Below, piece after piece: positions 31,281 through 39,764 of a stretch of 51,392 bases of DNA (position 1 is the stretch's first letter; each line of letters begins with the position of its first letter). Location: assembly GCA_016218705.1 (NCBI GenBank), contig JACRDC010000095.1, forward strand, positions 1-51,392. The letters run 5' to 3'. A program made the position numbers and the translations under genes. The notes under the pieces are model-generated. The model was not told the origin of the DNA and did not search any database. It worked only from the letters and a program-made list of their open reading frames with translations. The DNA comes from Desulfarculus sp. Lineage in GTDB: Bacteria > Desulfobacterota > Desulfarculia > Desulfarculales > Desulfarculaceae.

Positions 31281-31478
31281 CTACCGGGAGGCAAGGGATT
31301 TTTTGTCCCCCGGGGAGCTGACTCCGGGGCGTCCGCTACTCCAATTTTTCAAAAAGCCCTCGATGGGCTTCCAGGCGATGGTCTGGTCAACCTTGTCCAG
31401 ATGCGACTTCGGCCTCTTGCGCACCGACACCGCCGTGTCCGGGAACCAGCACAGCCGACTTTCGAAACGGGTGCTCAC
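31281..31478 (-). pseudogene. Possible N-terminal remnant of an IS5-like transposase
   Basis: The minus-strand frame contains LDKVDQTIAWKPIEGFLKNW, which resembles the DQ[VL]..I.W.PIE..L start of IS5-type transposases. It is followed by unrelated sequence and no catalytic domain. It lies in a 430-nt stretch (31164-31597) downstream of tRNA-Leu that otherwise holds no gene. The two copies of GGGGAACCAA at 31214-31234 lie just past the tRNA, a usual integration zone. Confidence 0.35.
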
Positions 31479-31597
31479 CGATGGCCTTCAGCTAAGCCGT
31501 CCAGAGCATCTTAATTCATTATATCAGTATGTTAAAGTACTCTCTCGCGCCGGCCGCCCTGCATTGGTCTCGGTTAGCGAACAGAGGAAATCCACTC

Positions 31598-31758
31598 ATA
31601 CCAAGTTGCGATCAAACGAATAGTTTGATCGCAACTTGGTATGCGGGCCATGGACGGCCCGCCGGGCGCGTAAGCGCCAGGGGGGCCGGGCAAAATCACG
31701 CTTTTGCCCGGCCGATCAGCAATCAAAGCCATGAATGGCTTTGATTGCATATTGGTAT
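31598..31758 (-). repeat. 161-bp five-hairpin repeat, copy B (inverted)
   Basis: It has the same length, ends (ATACCAA..TTGGTAT) and hairpin series as copy A, in opposite orientation. In the CAATCAAAGCCAT hairpin only the loop bases differ, which supports selection or recent spread of the stems. Confidence 0.9.
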
Positions 31759-31780
31759 CAGCGGCACCAAATAGTCGCGC

Positions 31781-31825
31781 GTAGAAAAATGCGGGCGGGG
31801 GTAAACCCCGCCCGCGTTTTTCTAC
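31781..31825 (-). terminator. Strong hairpin, likely terminator of the leftward glycan operon
   Basis: GTAGAAAAA.GCGGGCGGGG and CCCCGCCCGC.TTTTTCTAC form a stem of about 20 bp with a GTAAA loop. On the minus strand it contains ATTTTT after the GC core. It lies 33 nt past the stop of the radical SAM gene at 31858. Confidence 0.7.
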
Positions 31826-31857
31826 ATCAAAACAATTTGGTTGAAACGAAAGCAGTA

Positions 31858-33432
31858 TCAGGCCCCCTGGCCGGCCAGGTAGCCGCTCAGCCAGGCCGAG
31901 GGGATGTCCGCGTAGATATCCTGGTTCCAGTAGATGTCGTCAATCTCGCCGCCGCCCAGCAGGCGGCAGCCCTGGGTGGACGGGTCGGCGGCCAGGGCGG
32001 CGAGCACCTCCTGGGTCAGGGCCATATAGCCCTGGCCGCGGGCCTGGGCCGCCGTGAAGAATTCCCCGCGCAGGGGCGAGTTGACCACCCTAAAGAGCAG
32101 GCCCGACAGCCGCGCGGCCCGGTCCATGTCCTGGGGCGGCAGGTGGCGGGTGTGGTGCACCAGGTGGGGCGCCCGGCGCGAATAGATAAGCCCCATGCTC
32201 TCGGCCTGCTCCTCCAAGAGCGAGCCGGGCAGTATTTGCAGACGGTGGATGTTGAGCACGTGGTCGGTGCCCGCGAAGAAGGGCAGGATGAACTCCAGGC
32301 CGGCCAGGTAGGTGTCCAGGGTCTCCTGGGGCAGGCCCAGGATCATGTCCATCTTCAGCACCAGGTTGTGGCGCCGCACCTGCTCCATGAAGGCGGCGAA
32401 ACGCTCCCGCTCCACGGGAGGCCGGCCCACGGCCTTGAGCGACGGCCCGTGGAAAGACTGCACCCCCAGGCAGTTGATGACCATGTAGCTTTTTAGCAGG
32501 TCGGAGTAGACCTGGGGGCGGTCGGCGGGCTGGGTGTCCCGGCAGTTGTGGATATCGGGCTTGGTCTTGAGCCCGGCGGCCAGGGCCAGAAACTCCTCGT
32601 CCACCCCGCTGTAGACGAACTCCCAGTAGATCCAGGGCAGCATGGCCCCGCCGTCCTTGAGGTCCTGGAGGTGACGCACCAGGCGCTTGGCCCGCGCGAG
32701 GTCGCTGGGGAAGATGGCGTCCACGATGCGTAAGCCGCTTACCCGCGCCTTCAGGACCAGATGGTCCAGCTCGGCCCGCACCCGCTCCTCGGGGTAGTAT
32801 TTGATGGCCGGCAGGCCCTTGTGGTACACGCAGTACTTGCAGCGGTACTGGCAGCCGCGCTGGGTCTCCAAAAATACCTGGCGCCGCTGGTACAGGCTGG
32901 CGGGCAGGGTGCCGCCCAGGTAGATGCTGGGCACCTGGGCTAGGTCCACCCCGCCCTGGGCCGGGGCATACTGGGCCTGGCCATCCACGAAGCGGGCCGT
33001 GCCGGCCGGCGGCGCCCCCGCCCCCCCGGCCAGGAGCCAGGTCATGAGGCCGCTCAGGATCTCCTCGCCCTCGCCGATGACGTAGAGGCTGCCCGGCGCT
33101 AAAGCCTCCAGCTCCGCCGCCCGGCCCAGGGATATCTCCGGCCCGCCCAGGATGAAGGGGCCGCCGAAGCCGGGGCGCATGATGGCCATCACCTCCAGGG
33201 CCTTTTCCACGTTCCAGATGTAGCAACTAAAGCCCACGGCGTCGGGGGCCAGGGCCGCGATCTTCTGGGCCACCTCGCTGGCCGGCGCCGAGGCCGGCAA
33301 ATCCAGCACCTCCATCACTAGCCCCGCCTCCGGCGACAACTTTTGCTCCAGGTAGGCCTTGAGCATGTAGCCGGCCAGCAGGTAGCGGGCGATGGTGTCG
33401 TCGGGAAACAGGTTGACCAATGCTAGCTTCAT
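31858..33432 (-). CDS. B12-binding-type radical SAM protein
   Basis: The 524-residue protein has an N-terminal Rossmann-like cobalamin-binding domain (about 1-150; VGFSCYIWNVEKALEVM, FILGGPEIS; the DxHxxG base-off motif is not seen). The radical SAM domain has QRGCQYRCKYCVYHKG (Cys194, 198, 201). This domain order is shared by class B radical SAM methyltransferases and ring-forming enzymes. It is the last gene of the leftward operon and follows the SAM-methyltransferase-like gene by 18 nt. It probably alkylates or rearranges a metabolite or a lipid/glycan precursor. No substrate can be read from sequence. Confidence 0.85.
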   Translation of the reverse strand: MKLALVNLFPDDTIARYLLAGYMLKAYLEQKLSPEAGLVMEVLDLPASAPASEVAQKIAALAPDAVGFSCYIWNVEKALEVMAIMRPGFGGPFILGGPEISLGRAAELEALAPGSLYVIGEGEEILSGLMTWLLAGGAGAPPAGTARFVDGQAQYAPAQGGVDLAQVPSIYLGGTLPASLYQRRQVFLETQRGCQYRCKYCVYHKGLPAIKYYPEERVRAELDHLVLKARVSGLRIVDAIFPSDLARAKRLVRHLQDLKDGGAMLPWIYWEFVYSGVDEEFLALAAGLKTKPDIHNCRDTQPADRPQVYSDLLKSYMVINCLGVQSFHGPSLKAVGRPPVERERFAAFMEQVRRHNLVLKMDMILGLPQETLDTYLAGLEFILPFFAGTDHVLNIHRLQILPGSLLEEQAESMGLIYSRRAPHLVHHTRHLPPQDMDRAARLSGLLFRVVNSPLRGEFFTAAQARGQGYMALTQEVLAALAADPSTQGCRLLGGGEIDDIYWNQDIYADIPSAWLSGYLAGQGA

Positions 33433-33450
33433 GGCTTGGCCGCTATCCGG

Positions 33451-34155
33451 CTATTCCTTGACCACGTAGGCCGTGGGGGTGCGGCAGAAATCCAGGGTGC
33501 GCAGCTTGGCGTCGCCCAAAAAGTCGCGAATGGCCTGCTGCTCCTGGGGCAGCTCGCTGTTGTTGGCGTGGTCGAAGATCAGCACCCCGCCGGGCGTGAC
33601 CCGGGGCCACAGTGCCTCCAGGGACTTGGTCACCACGTGGTAGGCGGCGCAATCCAGAAACACCAGCTTGAATTGGAGGGAGGGATGGGCCTCCACGAAG
33701 GGCACCAACTCCTGGGTCACGTCCATGCTGTGCAGGTAGGCGGTCTTATCCAGGCCCTGCATGCGCACCAGGCGCTCCAGGGTGGCCTGGTCGGCGGTGT
33801 ATTGGCCCTCGTAGTTGGGGGTGTCCTTGTCCTGGTCGTACTGCATGCCCTGGAACCAGTCGAAGCCGTGCACCTGGGTCAGGCTGTGGGGCTCGAAGAT
33901 CTGCACCAGCTTGGCCAAAAAGAGAAAGCTGGCCCCCTTCCAGGTGCCGATCTCGCAAATATGCCCCAACACACCCTGGGTCTTCTTATACATCTCGTAC
34001 AGGAACAGGTAGCGCGCCAGGTTCACCCAGCCGGTGAACAGGGGGAAGAGATGGATGAAGTCCTTGGCGGGTATGCCCATGCCCAGCAGTTCCTCGACGT
34101 AGGCGTGGAACTTCTCGTCCTGGGCCGCGTGCTTTTCCATCTCATAGGCCGGCAT
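33451..34155 (-). CDS. SAM-dependent methyltransferase-like protein (TylF/CmcI type)
   Basis: The 234-residue class I methyltransferase fold shows motif I LGHICEIGTWKGASFLFLAK, acidic loop VHGFDWFQGM, motif FKLVFLDCAAYHV and PGGVLIFDHANNSEL. This set resembles macrocin-O-methyltransferase (TylF) and cephalosporin hydroxylase-like proteins that act on sugars or secondary metabolites. It lies between the VOC gene (50-nt gap) and the radical SAM gene on the same strand. O-methylation of a glycan residue is a reasonable inference. Confidence 0.8.
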   Translation of the reverse strand: MPAYEMEKHAAQDEKFHAYVEELLGMGIPAKDFIHLFPLFTGWVNLARYLFLYEMYKKTQGVLGHICEIGTWKGASFLFLAKLVQIFEPHSLTQVHGFDWFQGMQYDQDKDTPNYEGQYTADQATLERLVRMQGLDKTAYLHSMDVTQELVPFVEAHPSLQFKLVFLDCAAYHVVTKSLEALWPRVTPGGVLIFDHANNSELPQEQQAIRDFLGDAKLRTLDFCRTPTAYVVKE

Positions 34156-34205
34156 GGCGCGTCTCCGCGTGGGTGAAAGAAAATTTTGCGCCCCCGCTCG
34201 GGGCG

Positions 34206-34676
34206 TCAGCCGATGGCCAGCGCCCCGCCGTCAGGGTTAAGCTCGAATTTGTGCACCAAGGCCGCGCCCTGCACCACCTCCAGGATGATGCGCACGGGGG
34301 TGAGGAAGAACTGCACCGGCTGGCCGCCGAAGGCCACCGCCGGCGCCGGCCGGCCCAGGGGAATGCAGCCCTGGCGCCGCAGGACCGCTGCCGCCACCTG
34401 CAAATCCGGGGTGCGGTAGGCCAAGTGGTTGAGCAGGTTGTGGCCCTTGTCCAGGGCCTGCTTGATGGGCGCGTCGTCGCCCAAGGGGGCCACCAGCTCG
34501 TAGACAATGCCGCTCGTGTCCTGGCCGAACTGCACGATCACCTTGTGGATGGGGTCGTTGAAGACCTGGGTCCAGCGGCTAACGCCCCACAGGGGGGCCA
34601 GGCGGGGCCGGCCCCAGTCCACGCTGGGCACCACCACCCCGATGTGGTCAAAGGCATAGGCCAAGGCCTGGCTCAT
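34206..34676 (-). CDS. VOC-fold protein (glyoxalase/methylmalonyl-CoA-epimerase-like)
   Basis: The 156-residue vicinal-oxygen-chelate protein begins AYAFDHIGVVVPSVDWGRPRL (His metal ligand) and has GIVYELVAPLGDDAPIKQAL (Glu ligand), LNHLAYRTPDL (second-half His) and VRIILEVVQGA (Glu). This is the layout of methylmalonyl-CoA epimerase relatives. Its start overlaps the AAC(3)-like stop by 4 nt. In this operon it may isomerise an acyl thioester on the carrier protein, by inference. Confidence 0.82.
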   Translation of the reverse strand: MSQALAYAFDHIGVVVPSVDWGRPRLAPLWGVSRWTQVFNDPIHKVIVQFGQDTSGIVYELVAPLGDDAPIKQALDKGHNLLNHLAYRTPDLQVAAAVLRRQGCIPLGRPAPAVAFGGQPVQFFLTPVRIILEVVQGAALVHKFELNPDGGALAIG

Positions 34677-35476
34677 GCCGCGCCTCCCAGGACCGCCTGG
34701 GCGCCCTCCTTGATGAGGGCCAGGGGGTGCTGGGCCAAGAGGGCGCGGGCCTGCTGGTAGAAGTCCTGGCAGTCCACGCAGACCAGGCCCACGCGGCCCA
34801 GGCTGGCCCGGCGAAGGAGCCCCGCCGCCTCCAGGCGCCGTTGCAGGGGCAGCAGCACCGATTCGGAGTCGCGTTCAAGGTCGCGCACGAAGTAGGTGAC
34901 CGTGGTGTCGCGCCACTGGCCGCCGGGCTGGCGCACCCGCCCCTGGAACTGCTTGTCAAAGCGGTATTCCACGCTTAAGTCCCGCTCCACGTAGTGCAGA
35001 AAGGTGACCACCTGCAAGGTGCAGCCCAGGCAGACGATCTTGCCGCGGGCGCGGTGCAGGCGGGCGAAGAAGGAGTCCGGGCCGAAGCAGTTGCTGGCCT
35101 CGCCGTTGGTCAACTCCTCGGCCTTGGCCCCCCGGGCGGCCACGCTGAACAGGGGGTCCAGGGAGCGCCGCGCGCCAGGCATCTGGCGGAAACGCTCGCC
35201 CAAGAGGCCCACCTGGCCGGGCGAGACGGCGGGGTCGAAGTCCTCGCCCCTGGTGAAGCTGTAGGAAAAGGCCGGCAGCACCAGGGTGCCGTTTTCCGCC
35301 AGATGCTCCTGGATGGCCTCCAGCAGGGCTTCAGGGCGTTGCTCCTGGGGCACCTGCGTCATCTGGGCCGCGGCCATGGCGTCGGCGTGCAGCATCAGGG
35401 TGTCGCCGGGGGCGATGCCCGCCCGGGCCAGGGCCCGGCCCACGTCAGCGGCGGTGATGCCGGGGCCGGGGCTCAT
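34673..35476 (-). CDS. AAC(3)-family N-acyltransferase
   Basis: The 267-residue protein of the aminoglycoside 3-N-acetyltransferase superfamily shows LMLHADAMAAAQM, GTLVLPAFSYSFTRGEDFD, GLLGERFRQMPGARRSLDPLFSVAA and KIVCLGCTLQVVTFLHYVE. The open frame extends to 35614, but ATG 35476 overlaps the carrier-protein stop (ATGA) and matches the family start. Where resistance enzymes usually read R-S-x-H-P, this protein has RSLDP, with Asp for His (family pattern recalled, not aligned). In this context it more likely moves an acyl group from the adjacent carrier protein to an amino sugar than confers antibiotic resistance. Confidence 0.82.
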   Translation of the reverse strand: MSPGPGITAADVGRALARAGIAPGDTLMLHADAMAAAQMTQVPQEQRPEALLEAIQEHLAENGTLVLPAFSYSFTRGEDFDPAVSPGQVGLLGERFRQMPGARRSLDPLFSVAARGAKAEELTNGEASNCFGPDSFFARLHRARGKIVCLGCTLQVVTFLHYVERDLSVEYRFDKQFQGRVRQPGGQWRDTTVTYFVRDLERDSESVLLPLQRRLEAAGLLRRASLGRVGLVCVDCQDFYQQARALLAQHPLALIKEGAQAVLGGAA

Positions 35477-35709
35477 GCCTCCACGCCCCTGGCGGCCAGG
35501 TTCTCCCTGATCTGGGCCAGGGTCTTCAGCTCGGTGATCTCGTCCACCGAGAACTGGAGGCCAAAGGTCTCCTCCACCAGAAGCAGGAAGTTGAAGTGCC
35601 CCAGGGAGTCCCATTCGGCGAAGGAGCCCACTCCCAGGGTAGGGTCCTGTCCGTCGAAGACGGCGGCGGGGAACAACTGGCGCAGCAAATCAGTCAGCTT
35701 GGGTTTCAT
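35473..35709 (-). CDS. Acyl carrier protein
   Basis: The 78-residue acidic four-helix carrier has the phosphopantetheine-attachment motif EWDSLGHFNFLLLVEE (Ser in DSL) at about residues 34-49. ATG 35709 is preferred over the upstream TTG at 35721. Neither has a good ribosome binding site, so translation is probably coupled to the overlapping FkbH gene (20-nt overlap). It is a stand-alone carrier beside FkbH, VOC and an N-acyltransferase, indicating a dedicated acyl-building pathway rather than general fatty-acid synthesis. Confidence 0.88.
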   Translation of the reverse strand: MKPKLTDLLRQLFPAAVFDGQDPTLGVGSFAEWDSLGHFNFLLLVEETFGLQFSVDEITELKTLAQIRENLAARGVEA

Positions 35710-37426
35710 CGTAGATTTCAAGATAGGGTATGGTCAGGCTGGCCAGTTCGGCCAGATGGATTTGGCCGCCCAGGCCCTGGCACAGGGGCGCCAGGCGCTC
35801 GCGGGCCGGGGCCGGGGCCTGGTCCCAGGGCATGAGCCCGTGGCCGGCCAAGAAATCTTGGGCCACCTGGTTGCGCTTCTGGGGGATGAACTCGGCGATG
35901 AGCCAGCTAGCGCCCCGCTCCCTTAGCTGGGCCACGGCTCTCGCCAGCATCCAGGCCTCGAAGTGGCGGCCCAGCACCCGGCAACTGAGCATGAAGGAAT
36001 CCAGGAAGGCCACCTCGGGGTCGGCGGTGGGCCGGGCCAGCACCAGGGCCACGTTGCCATGGTCGCCGAAGCGGTCGGCCAGGTGCCCCAGGAAGGCCAC
36101 GGCCCCGGGCTCATCGGCCAGGGCCAGGATGTCGGCCTGGGTGTGGCGGATGACCCGCAGGTTGAACTGGTTGGTCTTGGCGCACAGTTGGGCGGCGCGG
36201 GCCACGCTGCCCTGGCCGATGGGCACCAGGGAGGGCTTGAGCGCGATGCTCCGCAAGAAACCCGTCTCATCCACCACCCGGCCCTGCTCGGCCTTGAACT
36301 GGGCGCGGGCCTGGTATTGGGCCTTTTTTTTGGCGTCCTCGGTGGTGGTCTCGAAGCGGCCGAAAAGGGGCAAATCGCGCAACAGACGCGGCCAGCGGGT
36401 GACGTCGGCCGGCGGGTCCACCACCGTCACCTGGGAGGCCCTGGCCTTGACCACCTCGCGCTCCAGGGGGTTGTCGTCCCAGAAGACGAAGCTGTCGGCC
36501 CCCAGGTCCAGATCGGCGGCCAGTTCCAAGAGGTTGCTGGCCTTGTCGCGCCAGTTGACCTTGAAGGCCACCAGGTCGTCACGGGTGAGCACCATGCCCG
36601 CGTGCTGGTCAAAGACCTCCCAGACGTCCTCCTCGTTGTTCTTGGAGACGATGGCCAGGAGGATGCCCGTGCGGCCAAGGTCCTGGGCCGCGCGCTGGAA
36701 GTCCTGAAAGGCCTTGCCCAAACCGTCTTGCCCCAGGGCCAGGCCGGCCAGGCCCACCTCGCCCACCACCCCGCCCCACAGGGTGTTGTCGCAGTCCAGC
36801 ACCAGCACCTTCTTGGCGGCGGTCTTCTGGCGCTCCAGCAACTGGCCCAGGCAGCCGGCCAGCACCCGCAGCCCGGCCTGGGAGAGCCGGCAGCGGGCGG
36901 CGTAGAGGTTGCGGTCGTCAAAGGCCTGGTCCAGGCCCAAGCGGGCTAGCTGGCGGTCCAGGGGCAGGAGCAAAAGACCCGGGTGCTGGTCCACCCGCGC
37001 GCGCAAGAGCTCCTCCAGGGCCTGGCGGGCATGCTCCCAGGCCGGCAGGCCCCGGCCGCTCTCGATGGCCGAGCCCACGGCCGGCAGGCTGTAGGCCACG
37101 ATCACCGGCGTCTGGGGGTGGTTGGCCAGGCGGGCGTCCAGGGGCAAAAGCAGGGGGGCCAAAAGCTCGGCCAGGGCCTGGCGCCGCTGGCCGGGGTCCT
37201 TGAGGGCCAGGGCCGGGGCCAGGGCCGCCGCCGGCAGGAGGTCCTCCAGGAAGAGTACCCAGGCCAGGGCCGCCGGCGGGTCCACCGGCGGGACAGGGTC
37301 CAACAGCAGGCGCGGCCACTCGTCAAAGCCGGCGAAGACCGGCTCCCACCCCTGGCCCAGGGCCGACCAGGCCGGGTTGCCGGGCAACAGGAAGGAGGTG
37401 CCGCAGATCTGTATGCGCTGGGACAT
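35690..37426 (-). CDS. FkbH-like HAD-IIIC protein (acyl loading)
   Basis: The 578-residue protein has an N-terminal SGNH-like region (about 1-200), a HAD-IIIC domain with KVLVLDCDNTLWGGVVGE (Asp211/Asp213), SKNNEEDVWEVF and SFVFWDDNPLERE, and a C-terminal GNAT-like region (about 430-560). FkbH enzymes dephosphorylate 1,3-bisphosphoglycerate and load glyceryl onto a carrier protein, and relatives occur in O-antigen loci. The frame is open to 37603, but ATG 37426 has AAAAAGG upstream and begins MSQRIQICGTSFLL. It overlaps the acyl carrier gene. With the AAC(3)-like enzyme it could place a glyceryl-type or other three-carbon acyl group on an amino sugar. Confidence 0.88.
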   Translation of the reverse strand: MSQRIQICGTSFLLPGNPAWSALGQGWEPVFAGFDEWPRLLLDPVPPVDPPAALAWVLFLEDLLPAAALAPALALKDPGQRRQALAELLAPLLLPLDARLANHPQTPVIVAYSLPAVGSAIESGRGLPAWEHARQALEELLRARVDQHPGLLLLPLDRQLARLGLDQAFDDRNLYAARCRLSQAGLRVLAGCLGQLLERQKTAAKKVLVLDCDNTLWGGVVGEVGLAGLALGQDGLGKAFQDFQRAAQDLGRTGILLAIVSKNNEEDVWEVFDQHAGMVLTRDDLVAFKVNWRDKASNLLELAADLDLGADSFVFWDDNPLEREVVKARASQVTVVDPPADVTRWPRLLRDLPLFGRFETTTEDAKKKAQYQARAQFKAEQGRVVDETGFLRSIALKPSLVPIGQGSVARAAQLCAKTNQFNLRVIRHTQADILALADEPGAVAFLGHLADRFGDHGNVALVLARPTADPEVAFLDSFMLSCRVLGRHFEAWMLARAVAQLRERGASWLIAEFIPQKRNQVAQDFLAGHGLMPWDQAPAPARERLAPLCQGLGGQIHLAELASLTIPYLEIYDETQAD

Positions 37427-37502
37427 GAACGCCTTTTTCTCCAGCGCCGGCGATACCGCCGGTCCCGGGTGGGGAACGTCTAACCTGGGGTCATTATTAC
37501 CA

Positions 37503-39764
37503 TCAACGGCCTGGGGCTTCAAGGAGCCGGGCACCCGGCCCCGGGCCGGGGGCGGCGGCGGGGCCACTGGCCCCCAGGCGGTAGACCTGCCAGAACCGGC
37601 CATCCAGCACCATTTGGTAGCGCCCCTGGGGCCGGCCCAGGTAGTACTCGTTGTTCACGTCCTTTATCACCTGGGGCACGAAGGGCGAGTCTTGCCGGGC
37701 GGCCCAGCCCTTGGCCCCGGTTCTCACCTTCCAGAGCACCAGCAGGTCTGGGGGATTTTTCTCGATGGTCGCCAGGGCCGGGGCCCAGGCCGCCGGGTTC
37801 TTGGGGTAGGTGAAGATGACCCGGGGCTCCTCCCAGGTGGGGAAGGGCACCGGCGGCAGGGCCCCCACCAGGGGGTAGATGGGGATCATGTGTGGAAAGA
37901 CCAGGATGCGCTCGCCCCTCCGCACCGCCTCGCGGGCCGTGAAGAGCACTTGGTCCAGCTCCGGGGCGTAGTGGTTGCGGAATTGGCGCAGGGGTGGGTA
38001 GGAGAAGCGGGGGGCCTCCTGCCACCAGGTGCCCTGGTGCACGGTGGCCAGGGCCTTGGTCCCCGCCCCGCTAAGGCCCAAAAGCAGGGCCAGGAACAGG
38101 CCGCAGCCCACCGGCCAGGCCAGGCGCAGATGGCCGGGCAGCAAATGGGCCGCCGCCGCCCAGACCGTGGGGTAGATCATCAACGACATGGCCGCCAGCA
38201 TCTCCAGGCTCTGGTGCACCTTGGTGCCGGCCATCCAGGCCGCCCCGCCGAACAACAGCAGCACCAGCCAGGTGAAGACGCCTTCCAGGGCCTGGCGCCC
38301 CTGTGCGCGCCACTGCCTGAACAGGCACCAGGCCGCCAGCAGGCTCAACCCCAGGGCCAGGGGCGGCAGGACCCTGACCAGCTTGAGCCCCACCAGGAAC
38401 TCCAGGCAGCCCTGGGAGGACCAGGCCAGCCAGGCCAGCAGCCCCAAGCCGGCGGCCAGGTACAGGGCCGTGAAGAGATTGGCGGGCCGCGCGGCCAGGA
38501 CCAGCCCGCCTTTCGGGGCCGGCCGGGACAGCCGCCTGAGCAGCACCAGGCCAGCGGCCAGGGAGGCCAAGGCCATGAGGCTGCGCGGGAAGGGGCTGGC
38601 CCCGGCCTTGTCCACGAGATAGGACCAACTGCCCAGGAGGCTCTGGGAGAGGTCGCGGCCGCCGAAGTTGTGGGAGTAGCCGGCCACGCTGGCCAGCCAG
38701 TGGACATAGCCCGGCCACCAGCCCTGGCCGTGGATGAACCACAGAGCCAGCCCCAGGAACAGGGCTGCCCAGGCCGCCCAGGCCAGGCCCAGACCCAACA
38801 CCCGGCGGCCGGCGTCGCCCAGGAGCCAGCGCAGGGGCAACAGCAGGGCCAGACAGAGCAGCACGGCCACGCCCAGGGGCAGCACCGTGAACAGGGTGGC
38901 CATGGCCCCCAGGGCGCTGGCCGCCGTCCAGGCCAGGCGGGGGCCGGTGTTTGGACTGGCGAACATCCGCTGGGTGCACAGGGCGGTGAGCGCCACCAGG
39001 AGGGCCCCGTTCCACCAGAACCACAACAGGGCGAAGATGTGCATGGGGGCCAGGAAATAGACGCAGGTCACCACCATCAACAGGGCGCTGGCCGCCGGGA
39101 CGGCCTTTTTAAGCAGGCGATAGACCAGCCAGCCGGTGCCGCCCAGCACCAGCACGAAGAGCACCCGGCAGGCCAGGGGCGAGAACCCGAAGAGCTCGAT
39201 GATGCCCCGGTTGAGCAACAACCCCAGCAGGCCGATGGGGGGCAGGAAGTAGTCTGTGTAGGGGCTTAAGCCGTGCTTCCACATGTAGGCCAGGGTGGCC
39301 TCGTAGCCGTCGTCGTAAGGGTAGTAGCCCCGGTCCCACCACAGGCTGGCCCAGGCCAGCCAGGCGGCGGTCAGCAGGGCGTCGCCCAGCCAGGGCCGCT
39401 CCCGCAACAGCCCCTGACAGCCCCGGCCCAGGGCGCGCGCACCGGCGGCCAGGCCCCCCGCCGCCTCGCCCCGCCCCGCGCCCAGCCAGGCCGCCGCCCG
39501 CCAGAGGGCTAGGCCGGCCAGGGCCAAGAGGCCCAGCAGGCGGTACCGGCCCAACTCGCCGGCGGCCAGACGGTCCAGCAGCCGGTCGCCCAGGGCAAAG
39601 GCCAGGAGCCCACCGGGCAGGGCGGCGGCCCACAGCCCCGCCCCCAGGGGCAAGGCCCAGGCGTCGGCCAGCCATCGCCAGGGGCCAAGCCTGTGGGGCG
39701 CCGGGGCCGCCTGGCCGGCGTCAGGACTGTATTCCTGGTTGGGCAAGGGCCTTCCTTGGTTCAA
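37503..39764 (-). CDS. Multi-pass membrane glycosyltransferase (GT-C / GT39-like)
   Basis: The 753-residue integral membrane protein has about 11-13 hydrophobic helices. The first large extracytoplasmic loop holds an acidic motif in DRGYYPYDDGYEATLAYM, which fits the catalytic loop of GT-C enzymes (ArnT/PMT class) that use polyprenyl-phosphate sugars. The C-terminal ~180 residues are a soluble periplasmic domain (PHMIPIYPLVGALPPVPFP.., then IEKNPPDLLVLWKV). The start overlaps the radical SAM stop by 4 nt. It may transfer a lipid-linked sugar to lipid A, protein or another glycan. Confidence 0.82.
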   Translation of the reverse strand: MNQGRPLPNQEYSPDAGQAAPAPHRLGPWRWLADAWALPLGAGLWAAALPGGLLAFALGDRLLDRLAAGELGRYRLLGLLALAGLALWRAAAWLGAGRGEAAGGLAAGARALGRGCQGLLRERPWLGDALLTAAWLAWASLWWDRGYYPYDDGYEATLAYMWKHGLSPYTDYFLPPIGLLGLLLNRGIIELFGFSPLACRVLFVLVLGGTGWLVYRLLKKAVPAASALLMVVTCVYFLAPMHIFALLWFWWNGALLVALTALCTQRMFASPNTGPRLAWTAASALGAMATLFTVLPLGVAVLLCLALLLPLRWLLGDAGRRVLGLGLAWAAWAALFLGLALWFIHGQGWWPGYVHWLASVAGYSHNFGGRDLSQSLLGSWSYLVDKAGASPFPRSLMALASLAAGLVLLRRLSRPAPKGGLVLAARPANLFTALYLAAGLGLLAWLAWSSQGCLEFLVGLKLVRVLPPLALGLSLLAAWCLFRQWRAQGRQALEGVFTWLVLLLFGGAAWMAGTKVHQSLEMLAAMSLMIYPTVWAAAAHLLPGHLRLAWPVGCGLFLALLLGLSGAGTKALATVHQGTWWQEAPRFSYPPLRQFRNHYAPELDQVLFTAREAVRRGERILVFPHMIPIYPLVGALPPVPFPTWEEPRVIFTYPKNPAAWAPALATIEKNPPDLLVLWKVRTGAKGWAARQDSPFVPQVIKDVNNEYYLGRPQGRYQMVLDGRFWQVYRLGASGPAAAPGPGPGARLLEAPGR

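Noticed and set aside
37122..39269. 715-codon open frame on the plus strand
   Set aside because: Antisense to the GT-C-like membrane protein gene and FkbH; repetitive Gln/Gly/Ala-rich translation without family features.
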